This document shows, in pieces, positions 1-5,571 of a stretch of DNA of 6,653 nucleotides. The stretch lies in assembly GCA_964564845.1 (NCBI GenBank), contig CAZMCN010000114.1:1-6653 (forward strand), given 5' to 3'. Numbering within the stretch: position 1 is the stretch's first letter; the number at the start of each line of letters is the position of its first letter. The notes below the pieces were generated by a model, which made no database searches, was not told where the DNA came from, and worked only from the letters and a program-made list of their open reading frames with translations. Position numbers and translations under genes: made by a program. Source of the stretch: CAYXPG01 sp964564845. GTDB lineage: Bacteria; Planctomycetota; Phycisphaerae; Sedimentisphaerales; Anaerobacaceae.

Positions 1-412
1 TGTCTTTGTGGTCGTGGTAAACCCGCAGTATATCAGGCTCGGAAAAGCCGTGAATGGTCGTGAGCATTGGTGTTTTTATAAAAGGCAGGTAAGTTAAAGG
101 CAGATAATCAAAATTGTTATGTATGAGGTCGAACTCATCCGCTCGCTCCATTACCTTGGAAATATGCAGACACGTCGAAACCAATGGGATTTGTGTTTTG
201 TCTTCTTCGTAACCTCTTTCAATAAATCCCTGAAGCTTTGCGCTTGTTACGGACTCTTTGGTGGCGAACAATGTAACGTTTTTCCACCCACGAGCCACCA
301 GACCCTCTGTGATATTGCTGGCGACGGTTTCCCATGCACCGTAGGCGACCGGAGGTGTCCGCCAGGCCACCGGAGATAAAATAGCTATCCGTTTGCTTTT
401 AATATCATTCAT
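1..412 (-). CDS. GT4-type glycosyltransferase, N-terminal part (cut by window edge)
   Basis: Only the first 137 codons are visible; the gene continues beyond position 1. I translated it by hand from the ATG at 410-412. That start follows a purine-rich AGGGAAG stretch at very short spacing and lies 24 bp after the dehydrogenase stop, with an in-frame TAA (437-439) just upstream. The product begins with a beta strand (RIAILSPVAW, residues 8-17). Next comes RTPPVAYGAWE (18-28), the R-x-P-P-x-x-Y-G-x-W-E loop of many GT4 enzymes that precedes the first helix and lies near the donor site. A second Rossmann-like segment, FDLIHNN (94-100), follows, then TTIHG (118-122), all typical of a GT-B N-terminal, acceptor-binding domain. 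The donor-binding C-terminal domain with its E-x7-E motif lies outside the window. Family knowledge: such enzymes move a sugar from an NDP-sugar to an acceptor at the cytoplasmic membrane face. Coupling to the preceding dehydrogenase suggests capsule or exopolysaccharide assembly. The sugar and acceptor are unknown. Confidence 0.85.
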   Translation of the reverse strand, partial: MNDIKSKRIAILSPVAWRTPPVAYGAWETVASNITEGLVARGWKNVTLFATKESVTSAKLQGFIERGYEEDKTQIPLVSTCLHISKVMERADEFDLIHNNFDYLPLTYLPFIKTPMLTTIHGFSEPDILRVYHDHKD

Positions 413-436
413 CTTCCCTGCCCTGATAGAGAGTGT

Positions 437-2080
437 TTACTTTTTGCTTTTTTTTCGCACTTCTTCCTTTATTCGCTGAATATGTCCTCGGCCAAGAGCT
501 TTTACTTCACAGCCGAGCTCGAAATACCTGCGGATTTTCTCATCTTCCAATATACCGAAACAATCAATAACTGCCAATGGTGCGCCGGCCCATTTTACTA
601 TTTGGTCGGGTTCAAGCTTCAGGTAAGGTGCGTGTGGAACAGCCAGTATGATTGCTTCTGCGTCCTTGACAGCCGCAGCAAGGTCATGCTGGACACGGAT
701 ATTTACCAAATCGTCCTGGTTGCGGAAAAATCTCGCCAGTGAGTGGCCGGTTGGGGGGTAAATATCCTGTTTTTCCAGCTCGTACCAGTGCTGAAGATAT
801 GGGTCATGCACCTGCATCTCCGCCCCCATCTCAGTTAGCTTTCGCAGAACTATTTCCGAGCCGCTGTAGCGGGTGTCGGCAACATCCTTGCGATAGCTGG
901 CTCCGCACAAAAGCACCTTTGCGCCGGCCATTTGCCGACCCATATTTCGCAAAGCGTCTCGTGTCAGGGTCGCTGCGTGAAGGCTTCTTGTATCGTTGAT
1001 GTCGATTGCCGTTGTTGTCATTTTGAATATATCGTCATTGAAACCAAGAATGTGTTTATATGCCCAGTGCCCAAGACATCCGTCTTTGGGCAGACAGTAG
1101 CCGCCGATACCGGGACCGGGAAATATAATATTATTATGTGTTGGCCGGGTCTTGATTGCCTTTATAACTTTAATTAGGTCAACACCATTGCGCTCGGCGA
1201 ACAAACTCCACTCATCAAGGAAAGCCAGTATCGCGGCACGATAGGAGTTCTCAATAATCTTGGTTGTCTCTGATTCGATAGGGCGGTCCATAACCGTCAG
1301 TGGATATTCCTCAGTATTAAGCACCTCTCTGAGAAATTTTTCAACACGCCCTTTAGCTTCGCTGTTGCAGCCGGAACATACCCGCCAAAAATCACGGATT
1401 GATGAAACATAATCCCTGCCGGGCATAACCCTCTCAAAGCTGTGTGCCAGCAGCGGCTCCGAATCAATGCCGCGCGCCGCAAAGGCCTTTTTCATAATCG
1501 GCCAGGCAACGAATTCCGTTGTGCCCGGTGCTACGGTTGTTTCTATCAGTGTCAAACATTTCGGCGGAATTTTTTCGCCGATGATTTTTATTGTCTCTTC
1601 CAATGCGCCTGTTTCCGCTTTGCCTGTTCGCATATTGCCGAGGTCCTGTTTGGAATAATCGCACTGGACATCCACGACCACGCAGTCGGCAAGTTTAAGG
1701 CAATCATTGTTATAGGTGGCGACGAGCGTTTTTTTCTCGAGAACACAGCGGGCAATCATTGGCTCAACTTCGGGGTCCTGGGCTTTTACCGGTGAGAGGC
1801 CTTTGTTAAGCAGCGGAATCTTCCAGTAGCTTCGAGTGCTGGGCCGCTGACAGCCGATGACGAACTTATCGGATTTGCCCGTATTTTTATCAATGGTATC
1901 GGCGATAATAGCAGCCATAACGGCCCCTACGAAGCCTACCCCCATCACCACAACTATTTCTTTGCCTTGGCCTCTGGCGCTCTCTGCCAGCGACCGAATA
2001 CGGTTAAATTCCATATCGTACTCATTATTTTGTGGTATAGGAAATTTTTCTCCTGTCGGACTTATTGAATAATCAGCCAT
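437..2080 (-). CDS. UDP-glucose/GDP-mannose dehydrogenase family protein (nucleotide-sugar 6-dehydrogenase)
   Basis: 547 residues, longer than the usual 400-450. The family oxidises C6 of an NDP-sugar to the uronic acid with two NAD+. The NAD-binding domain begins only near residue 41 (EIVVVMGVGFVG; GxGxxG is 47-52), so there is an extra N-terminal stretch of about 40 residues. ETTVAPGT (180-187) is the conserved middle-domain loop. ETTKIIENSY contains the catalytic-type Lys274 and Asn278. PGPGIGGYCLPKD (321-333) carries the thioester Cys329 and Asp333, spaced as in characterised UDP-glucose dehydrogenases. GASYRKDVADTR (393-404) is the UDP-binding domain motif, with Arg397 where Lys is common and the expected Arg404. 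The C-terminus is very basic (VRKKSKK). Start: ATG 2080 with GAGGTG (2088-2093) as ribosome-binding site. It lies directly upstream of the GT4 gene, so it probably feeds polysaccharide synthesis. The exact substrate (UDP-Glc, UDP-GlcNAc, UDP-ManNAc or GDP-Man) cannot be decided. Confidence 0.93.
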   Translation of the reverse strand: MADYSISPTGEKFPIPQNNEYDMEFNRIRSLAESARGQGKEIVVVMGVGFVGAVMAAIIADTIDKNTGKSDKFVIGCQRPSTRSYWKIPLLNKGLSPVKAQDPEVEPMIARCVLEKKTLVATYNNDCLKLADCVVVDVQCDYSKQDLGNMRTGKAETGALEETIKIIGEKIPPKCLTLIETTVAPGTTEFVAWPIMKKAFAARGIDSEPLLAHSFERVMPGRDYVSSIRDFWRVCSGCNSEAKGRVEKFLREVLNTEEYPLTVMDRPIESETTKIIENSYRAAILAFLDEWSLFAERNGVDLIKVIKAIKTRPTHNNIIFPGPGIGGYCLPKDGCLGHWAYKHILGFNDDIFKMTTTAIDINDTRSLHAATLTRDALRNMGRQMAGAKVLLCGASYRKDVADTRYSGSEIVLRKLTEMGAEMQVHDPYLQHWYELEKQDIYPPTGHSLARFFRNQDDLVNIRVQHDLAAAVKDAEAIILAVPHAPYLKLEPDQIVKWAGAPLAVIDCFGILEDEKIRRYFELGCEVKALGRGHIQRIKEEVRKKSKK

Positions 2081-2327
2081 TTTTTAACACCTCGTGTCCT
2101 GCATTTTGTTTCACTCTCTTTCCAATTACCGCTGCGAGTTTATCAATAATATCCTCTATATCAAGTTTTTTTCTGTTAGTTGTGAGTTTACCCTGTATGC
2201 ATTTGGTTTTGGAAGTTACTGAGGTTAAGTGAGTCTGTTTTGACTCGGTGATATTATTGAGGGGTTCCCCAAACGCATTACTTCGCGGTTGGGGAACCCT
2301 GAGGTTGCTTGAGGTATGGCAAAATCT
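2073..2327 (-). other. Startless open frame overlapping the dehydrogenase start; possible gene remnant
   Basis: From the in-frame TAA at 2328-2330 to the TGA at 2073-2075 this minus-strand frame is open for 84 codons. It ends 8 nt inside the dehydrogenase gene. It has no ATG or TTG; the only GTG codons lie in the last 14 codons. The C-terminal half reads like real protein, with an amphipathic run LDIEDIIDKLAAVIGKRV followed by KQNAGHEVLKNG. The upstream half runs straight through palindrome copy 1 and is low-complexity, Thr/Ser/Asn-rich. Possible readings: the tail of a decayed gene, a small protein started at a non-canonical codon, or chance. The tail could also give translational coupling to the dehydrogenase, because the overlap and the GAGGTG site lie in its last codons. 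I cannot name a family. Confidence 0.25.
2261..2300. repeat. Palindromic element, copy 1
   Basis: A 40-bp imperfect palindrome. The arms GGGGTTCCCCAA and TTGGGGAACCCT pair completely (outermost pair G-T), followed by an A/G mismatch, three more G-C pairs and an 8-nt loop ATTACTTC. It matches copy 2 (2777-2816) at 34 of 40 positions in the same orientation. It lies 44 bp after the stop of the arginine-rich gene on the minus strand. No T-run follows on either strand, so a classical intrinsic terminator is unlikely. A REP-like dispersed palindrome or an RNA stability/processing hairpin fits better. Confidence 0.8.
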
Positions 2328-2344
2328 TTATATTAGGTTTAGGG

Positions 2345-2692
2345 TTATTTTACCGGTTGTCTTTCTTGTTTTTGAGTTTTATCGCAATCAGGCTCCTTTT
2401 TAAACGGCGCGAGTTGTTGTGGCTCGGCAACCTTACGGTAGCCCAACGCTTTTACCAATTCAAGCACTTCTGTCCAGGTTGGGAATGGTCTTGCATTTTT
2501 ACTTTTATACTCATTGACAGCCATTAGAAATTCGAATTGCTCGTCGGACATCTGACCTTCTTCAGCCGCTTTTCGCTCATCACTTCTGCGTCTGCCGGGG
2601 CCGCGACGCCGGTCCAGACCCAGGCGTCTGTCAACAACGCTTTCTCTGCGGTTCTTACTGCTGCGACGTTCTATAAATTGTTTCTCTTCCAT
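2345..2692 (-). CDS. Arginine-rich small hypothetical protein
   Basis: 115 residues, no named family recognised. The N-terminal third is highly basic, with paired or triple arginines at residues 9-10, 15-16, 22-23, 28-30 and 34-36. This gives a repeat of about six residues, separated by acidic or small residues (ERRSSKNRR, VDRR, LDRRR). A compact, probably folded segment follows: MSDEQFEFLMAVNEYK (48-63), then RPFPTWTEVLELVKALGYRK (68-87), which looks like two or three helices. The tail is polar and low-complexity (PDCDKTQKQERQPVK). I recall similar short proteins from planctomycete genomes, but that is memory and not a search. The arginine-rich part could bind nucleic acid or another polyanion. 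The start at ATG 2692 follows an in-frame TAA directly upstream (2693-2695), and no Shine-Dalgarno sequence is visible; translation from Met48 is an alternative. It sits between two gene ends that carry the same palindrome. Confidence 0.7.
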   Translation of the reverse strand: MEEKQFIERRSSKNRRESVVDRRLGLDRRRGPGRRRSDERKAAEEGQMSDEQFEFLMAVNEYKSKNARPFPTWTEVLELVKALGYRKVAEPQQLAPFKKEPDCDKTQKQERQPVK

Positions 2693-2776
2693 TTATTGCT
2701 GTGCTGTTTTTAGTTTTAAGATTTTTGTTGCGGTCGTCCCTGGCAGCTCTTAGCCACGTCCTTGATAGTAACCTGC

Positions 2777-2816
2777 CGGGTTCCCCAAAAGCATTATTTC
2801 GCGTTTGGGGAGCCCC
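2777..2816. repeat. Palindromic element, copy 2
   Basis: Second copy of the 40-bp palindrome at 2261-2300, in the same orientation. The arms GGGTTCCCCAAA and TTTGGGGAGCCC pair with one T-G wobble, then an A/G mismatch, two G-C pairs and the loop ATTATTTC. Differences from copy 1 mostly keep or merely shift the pairing, as expected for a selected stem-loop. It begins 12 bp after the stop of the DUF2007-like gene. It lacks a T-tract on both strands, which argues against a standard terminator. Confidence 0.8.
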
Positions 2817-2828
2817 TGCTATTATGGC

Positions 2829-3143
2829 CTAAAGTTCCTCGTCAAATAGTTCACTGCTGAAATCACCGTCATCTTCTAAGGCAAGGTCATAAAAATCATC
2901 ATATGCATTCTGAGACTCGATTATTACGTGGGCCTCATCAATATAATCTTCCGGCACCATCACTGCTATGCCGTTAATATCCATTGACTGTTCATGTTTC
3001 TCACGGATGATGACCGGTATCTCATTGTTTTTCAGCAGTGTCTCGTAGTTTCTGGCCTCTTCCATATCCTCAGTAAATGCAACGACAGCGAAATCTGGCA
3101 GCTCAACCCGCGGTTTTTGTGTTTTTCGGGGACGTTTTGCCAT
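2829..3143 (-). CDS. DUF2007-like small protein (putative signal-transducing family)
   Basis: 104 residues. After a basic leader (MAKRPRKTQKPR) the core fits the DUF2007 pattern, a small alpha/beta fold related to PII-like folds. FAVVAFTEDMEEARNYETLL (residues 18-37) forms a strand and then a helix. NNEIPVIIREK (39-49) is the 'internal sequence yields a pivot and strand' segment seen in the family, and GIAVMVPEDYIDEAHVII (58-75) supplies the last strand and helix. The remaining 30 residues are strongly acidic (LALEDDGDFSSELFDEEL), so the protein is basic at one end and acidic at the other. Molecular function is not established for this family. The start ATG 3143 is supported by GGAG at 3151-3154. 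It is divergent from the histone-like gene with about 320 bp between the starts. Its 3' end is followed by palindrome copy 2. Assignment rests on pattern recognition and would need a profile search. Confidence 0.7.
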   Translation of the reverse strand: MAKRPRKTQKPRVELPDFAVVAFTEDMEEARNYETLLKNNEIPVIIREKHEQSMDINGIAVMVPEDYIDEAHVIIESQNAYDDFYDLALEDDGDFSSELFDEEL

Positions 3144-3356
3144 TTCTTTTCTCCATCAAATTATCTCCACCCCACTATGCAGGGGGGCAGGTTCCGGACA
3201 AGCTTTGCTCCAGATATTCTCGTCAAAATACTTCAGGCGAATTATTAAAAATTAAAGCCAAAAAGAAAAAATTCCGTTACCAGCCGCTTTTTCATCAGCA
3301 ATTTTGAGGTATCGGCGCTGTGATTGCAGAAATTTAATATTTGATAGATTTTTTTG

Positions 3357-3385
3357 TTGCAAATCCAACCGGGTATCTGTAATTA
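3357..3385 (+). promoter_or_regulatory. Candidate sigma70-like promoter of the histone-like gene
   Basis: TTGCAA (3357-3362) and TAATTA (3380-3385) are separated by 17 bp, which fits -35 and -10 boxes with imperfect matches. Transcription would begin near 3392 and give a leader of about 70 nt. Promoter rules for this organism are unknown, so this rests on the E. coli-type consensus only. Confidence 0.35.
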
Positions 3386-3402
3386 TTACCCATTAATTAC
3401 CC
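3371..3402. promoter_or_regulatory. Possible operator: ATTACCC direct repeats with a facing GGGTA half-site
   Basis: ATTACCC occurs at 3385-3391 and again at 3396-3402, 11 bp apart start to start, about one helical turn. GGGTA at 3371-3375 faces the first copy as an inverted half-site. The cluster overlaps the proposed -10 box and transcription start, where a repressor would act. No binding protein can be named. Confidence 0.3.
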
Positions 3403-3405
3403 TTT

Positions 3406-3427
3406 CGGCCTCAAGGATTTGATGCCG
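3406..3427 (+). promoter_or_regulatory. Hairpin in the leader of the histone-like gene
   Basis: CGGC (3406-3409) pairs with GCCG (3424-3427) and TCAA (3411-3414) pairs with TTGA (3419-3422), with one C/T mismatch between them and a GGAT loop (3415-3418). It lies 22 nt upstream of the GGAGG ribosome-binding site and has no T-run, so it is not a terminator. It could affect mRNA stability or translation. Confidence 0.45.
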
Positions 3428-3449
3428 TACTTATTAATCTTTTTTACAT

Positions 3450-3454
3450 GGAGG
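3450..3454 (+). promoter_or_regulatory. Ribosome-binding site deciding the histone-like start
   Basis: GGAGG with an 8-nt spacer to ATG 3463. It overlaps the G of the ATG at 3448-3450, so the longer 66-residue reading would lack a ribosome-binding site. Confidence 0.8.
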
Positions 3455-3462
3455 ATTTTAGA

Positions 3463-3648
3463 ATGGCGAAAAAAAAAGAGTCTTTGATTGTAGCCAGTAA
3501 AGTCAAGGCCTACATCAAGAGCAAAAAGATGATGACCTCCTCTGATGCCCTTGAGGCAATCAGCGACAAGGTCTATGGCATGCTTGATGCTGGAATTGCT
3601 CGGACCCAGGCCAACCGTCGCAGTACTGTCAAGGCACAGGACCTATAA
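3463..3648 (+). CDS. Single-histone-fold protein (bacterial histone-like, Bd0055-type)
   Basis: 61 residues. I choose ATG 3463 over the in-frame ATG 3448 because GGAGG (3450-3454) stands 8 nt before 3463 and overlaps the earlier ATG. The chain fits a minimal histone fold. A lysine-rich start leads into helix 1 (SKVKAYIKSKK, 12-22), then a short loop (MMTSS) and long helix 2 (DALEAISDKVYGMLDAGIARTQANR, 28-52). The loop and start of helix 3 read RSTVKAQDL (53-61). That segment aligns residue by residue with the R-K-T-I-K-A-E-D-I of archaeal HMf histones, including Arg53/Asp60 (clamp pair) and Thr55. Helix 3 is almost absent because the chain ends at L61, as I recall for the short bacterial histones such as Bdellovibrio Bd0055. 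Expected role: dimeric DNA binding and nucleoid packaging. It is a lone gene with its own leader and strong terminator, consistent with high expression. Function is inferred from fold motifs only. Confidence 0.75.
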   Translation: MAKKKESLIVASKVKAYIKSKKMMTSSDALEAISDKVYGMLDAGIARTQANRRSTVKAQDL

Positions 3649-3706
3649 ACAATTTATGAGCTAACTTCTTTTGCTTATACATCTTACGTTTGTGCCAATG
3701 CGAACG

Positions 3707-3754
3707 AAAGCAAGCTTTCTCCACTTTTGCCAAGGTGGGAGGGCTTGCTTTTTT
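3707..3754 (+). terminator. Intrinsic terminator after the histone-like gene
   Basis: AAAGCAAGC (3707-3715) pairs exactly with GCTTGCTTT (3743-3751). An inner stem adds CCAC (3721-3724) with GTGG (3735-3738), joined by wobble pairs, and closes a loop around TTTTGCCAAG. The stem runs directly into six T residues (3749-3754). It lies 58 bp after the stop codon. The A-run on the left arm is short, so activity in the other direction is less likely. Confidence 0.85.
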
Positions 3755-4226
3755 ATTTATTATCTATTTTGTTATCAACTTGCTTTCCAAATTTATTCCG
3801 TTGTTAGTTATCAGTCCTTAAATGTTTTTTTAGCTGAAAGTTGATTAAAACTCACTGGCTAATAACAAGCCAAATGTGTTTAAATTACGATACTTCAAAA
3901 TTTCTTTAATCGACCGGTAAAATCACTGTTATCAGCACCATAATTCAAATTTTTCAGAAAATTTATTGAACTTATTCCCGCTAAAGCCCCGATTTATATT
4001 ACAGAAGAGAACGTAAATAGGGTTTGAATTTCCCGATTTGCCGTTAATTATACGTAATTTTTTGTCGATAAGCCACTTGTTGCAAGATTGGAGATTGGAA
4101 AGTGCATTTTGATTTGCAACTTTACAGTGGCGAAGGTGAACTTGTTGAATTTTATGACGCAATAAGTGTAACCTCTTTAGCAAGAAATAGTTATGATAGT
4201 TACATAGGTGGTTTGGCGGAGTTAAT
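3755..4226. other. AT-rich intergenic stretch without a convincing gene
   Basis: About 470 bp. A minus-strand frame of 83 codons (3932-4183) has a TTG start, no ribosome-binding site, and a composition rich in Lys, Asn and Leu without motifs, so I do not call it. A weak inverted repeat TGGCT/AGCCA (3856-3860 and 3868-3872) is present. TATGAT at 4192-4197 could be a -10 box for the glycosyltransferase gene, giving a leader of about 20 nt, but no good -35 box is seen. The rest is unexplained. Confidence 0.5.
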
Positions 4227-5513
4227 ATGAGGGTTTTTATGTTAGGCTGGGAGTTTCCACCGTTTATTAGCGGTGGATTAGGTACTGCCTGTTACGGGCT
4301 TACCAAGGCGATGGACCAGCTCGGCATAAAAGTAACGTTTGTACTGCCAAAAATGGCCGATGGGAAATTTGTTACCCATGTAAAATTATTGACCCCAGAC
4401 TTGCAGACATCCAACTCGTTTCTCAACCTTGGTGAACTGAAAAATGTATCATTTCGCACCATCAATTCGCCTTTACAGGCGTATTCAACCCCGGGTTCCT
4501 ACCAGCGGCAAATCGAGGAAACTTTGAGGCAAAAGCAGATTAAAAGCGGCGTGCTCGGCTTGACGGGGCATTCTTCTGGTGGGGCGGACTATGGTGGTGA
4601 TATGTACACTGAAGTGCATCGTTATGCTGCATTGGCTGCTGAGTTAGCTGAAAAGGAGCAATTTGACATTGTCCACGCTCATGACTGGATGACTTATCCG
4701 GCGGGAATTGCTGTTGCTGCGCTAAGTGGAAAACCGTTAATTGTACACATGCATGCCACCGAGTTCGACCGAAGCGGCGAACATGTGAGTCAAATGATTT
4801 ACGATATAGAGCGAAAAGGACTTCACGCGGCTGATAAGATAATTGCTGTAAGCTATCGCACTCGCAGTATCATAGTTGACCGCTATGGTATTAGCCGTGA
4901 AAAAGTCGAAGTAGTATATAACGGAGTTGAACACAACGGCGATAATATTTTAGCTGATACCGGAATCGAAAAAGACGAGAAAATCGTTTTGTTTTTAGGC
5001 CGAATTACAATGCAAAAAGGCCCTGAATATTTTCTCAGAGCCGCTAAAAGAGTCCTTGATGTGATGGATAATGTAAAGTTTGTTATGGCCGGCTCAGGGG
5101 ATTTGATGCACCGTGCGGTGGAAATGGCGGCGGAACTCGGAATCGGGCACAAAGTACTCTTCACCGGTTTTTTACGCGGTGATGCAGTCCAGAAAATATA
5201 TCAAATGGCAGACCTTTTTGTAATGCCGTCTGTATCAGAACCTTTTGGATTGGTGCCGCTGGAGGCGCTGGGCAATGACGTTCCTGTGATAATAAGCAAA
5301 CAAAGTGGTGTTGCTGAAGTCTTAAAGCATGCCCTAAAGGTTGACTTCTGGGATGTTGAGGAGATTGCCAACAAAGTTATTGCCGTTCTGAAATATCCAC
5401 CGTTGCAGGCGACATTGCGGGATTATGGCAATTTTGAAGTGCGGAAATTGCGATGGACGGAATCTGCCGCAAGGTGTCTCAGAATTTACGAAGAAACCCT
5501 GGTTGCAGTTTAG
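4227..5513 (+). CDS. Glycogen-synthase-like GT4 glycosyltransferase
   Basis: 428 residues, full length for a GT-B enzyme. MRVFMLGWEFPPFISGGLG (1-19) is the N-terminal strand plus the G-G-L-G loop that contacts the nucleotide-sugar phosphate in glycogen/starch synthases. FDIVHAHDW (146-154) is the classic H-x-H-D-W motif, and VHMHATEFDR (173-182) follows. The donor-binding domain starts near 250 with VLFLGRITMQKGPEYF (Arg259 and Lys264, phosphate-binding residues) and ends in SEPFGLVPLEAL (337-348), the E-x7-E type motif. The start at ATG 4227 follows GGCGGAG (4215-4221). The next gene, 56 bp downstream, is a GH57 hydrolase; GT4/GH57 pairs are a known arrangement for alpha-glucan synthesis in bacteria and archaea. 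Probable role: adding glucosyl units to an intracellular alpha-glucan from ADP- or UDP-glucose. A heteropolysaccharide or sucrose-synthase-like role cannot be excluded. It is shorter than classical GlgA (about 480). Confidence 0.88.
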   Translation: MRVFMLGWEFPPFISGGLGTACYGLTKAMDQLGIKVTFVLPKMADGKFVTHVKLLTPDLQTSNSFLNLGELKNVSFRTINSPLQAYSTPGSYQRQIEETLRQKQIKSGVLGLTGHSSGGADYGGDMYTEVHRYAALAAELAEKEQFDIVHAHDWMTYPAGIAVAALSGKPLIVHMHATEFDRSGEHVSQMIYDIERKGLHAADKIIAVSYRTRSIIVDRYGISREKVEVVYNGVEHNGDNILADTGIEKDEKIVLFLGRITMQKGPEYFLRAAKRVLDVMDNVKFVMAGSGDLMHRAVEMAAELGIGHKVLFTGFLRGDAVQKIYQMADLFVMPSVSEPFGLVPLEALGNDVPVIISKQSGVAEVLKHALKVDFWDVEEIANKVIAVLKYPPLQATLRDYGNFEVRKLRWTESAARCLRIYEETLVAV

Positions 5514-5515
5514 TC

Positions 5516-5571
5516 GCCGTGCGTCGTGTGTGATGCGCCGTGCGTAACACGCAATACGAGATACGAGATAT
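5516..5571 (+). repeat. Tract of eight degenerate heptamers (GNNRTRY) filling the intergenic gap
   Basis: Reading in steps of seven from 5516, all eight units begin with G, have a purine at positions 4 and 6 and a pyrimidine at position 7. Position 5 is T in seven of eight. Units drift from GCCGTGC-like (5516-5522, repeated exactly at 5537-5543) to GAGATAC-like (5558-5564). The tract starts 2 bp after the glycosyltransferase stop and its last unit covers the first two bases of the GH57 ATG. Mechanism and role are unknown. Confidence 0.75.

Larger units (their letters stand above)
3144..3462. other. Divergent intergenic region between the DUF2007-like and histone-like genes
   Basis: About 320 bp with no convincing coding frame; the open frames across it lack a ribosome-binding site and look like random translation. 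The left part holds the minus-strand ribosome-binding site (3151-3154) and a short C-run/G-run pair (3170-3186). The middle is A-rich. The right part holds the probable histone promoter, the ATTACCC repeats and a leader hairpin, each listed separately. I could not pick a good minus-strand promoter. Confidence 0.6.

Noticed and set aside
1442..1795. Plus-strand open frame of 117 codons inside the dehydrogenase
   Set aside because: The minus-strand dehydrogenase has full conserved motifs across this interval, so this is a shadow frame.
2261..2300. Palindrome copy 1 as an intrinsic terminator
   Set aside because: The stem is strong, but no T-tract follows on either strand, and the related copy 2 has none either.
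2309..2527. Plus-strand open frame with a membrane-protein-like translation
   Set aside because: It is the antisense of the arginine-rich gene; the hydrophobic look comes from reading Arg/Lys-rich codons backwards, and it has no ribosome-binding site.
3170..3186. C-run/G-run inverted pair that could form a hairpin near the DUF2007-like start
   Set aside because: The arms are plain homopolymer runs of four to six bases with no supporting structure or T-run.
3448..3462. Longer start for the histone-like gene, adding MEDFR
   Set aside because: The GGAGG ribosome-binding site overlaps this ATG and is correctly spaced for ATG 3463, so the five extra residues are probably leader.
3932..4183. Minus-strand open frame of 83 codons in the long intergenic stretch
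   Set aside because: It begins with TTG, has no ribosome-binding site, shows AT-driven Lys/Asn/Leu composition and no motif. It is most likely chance in AT-rich DNA.
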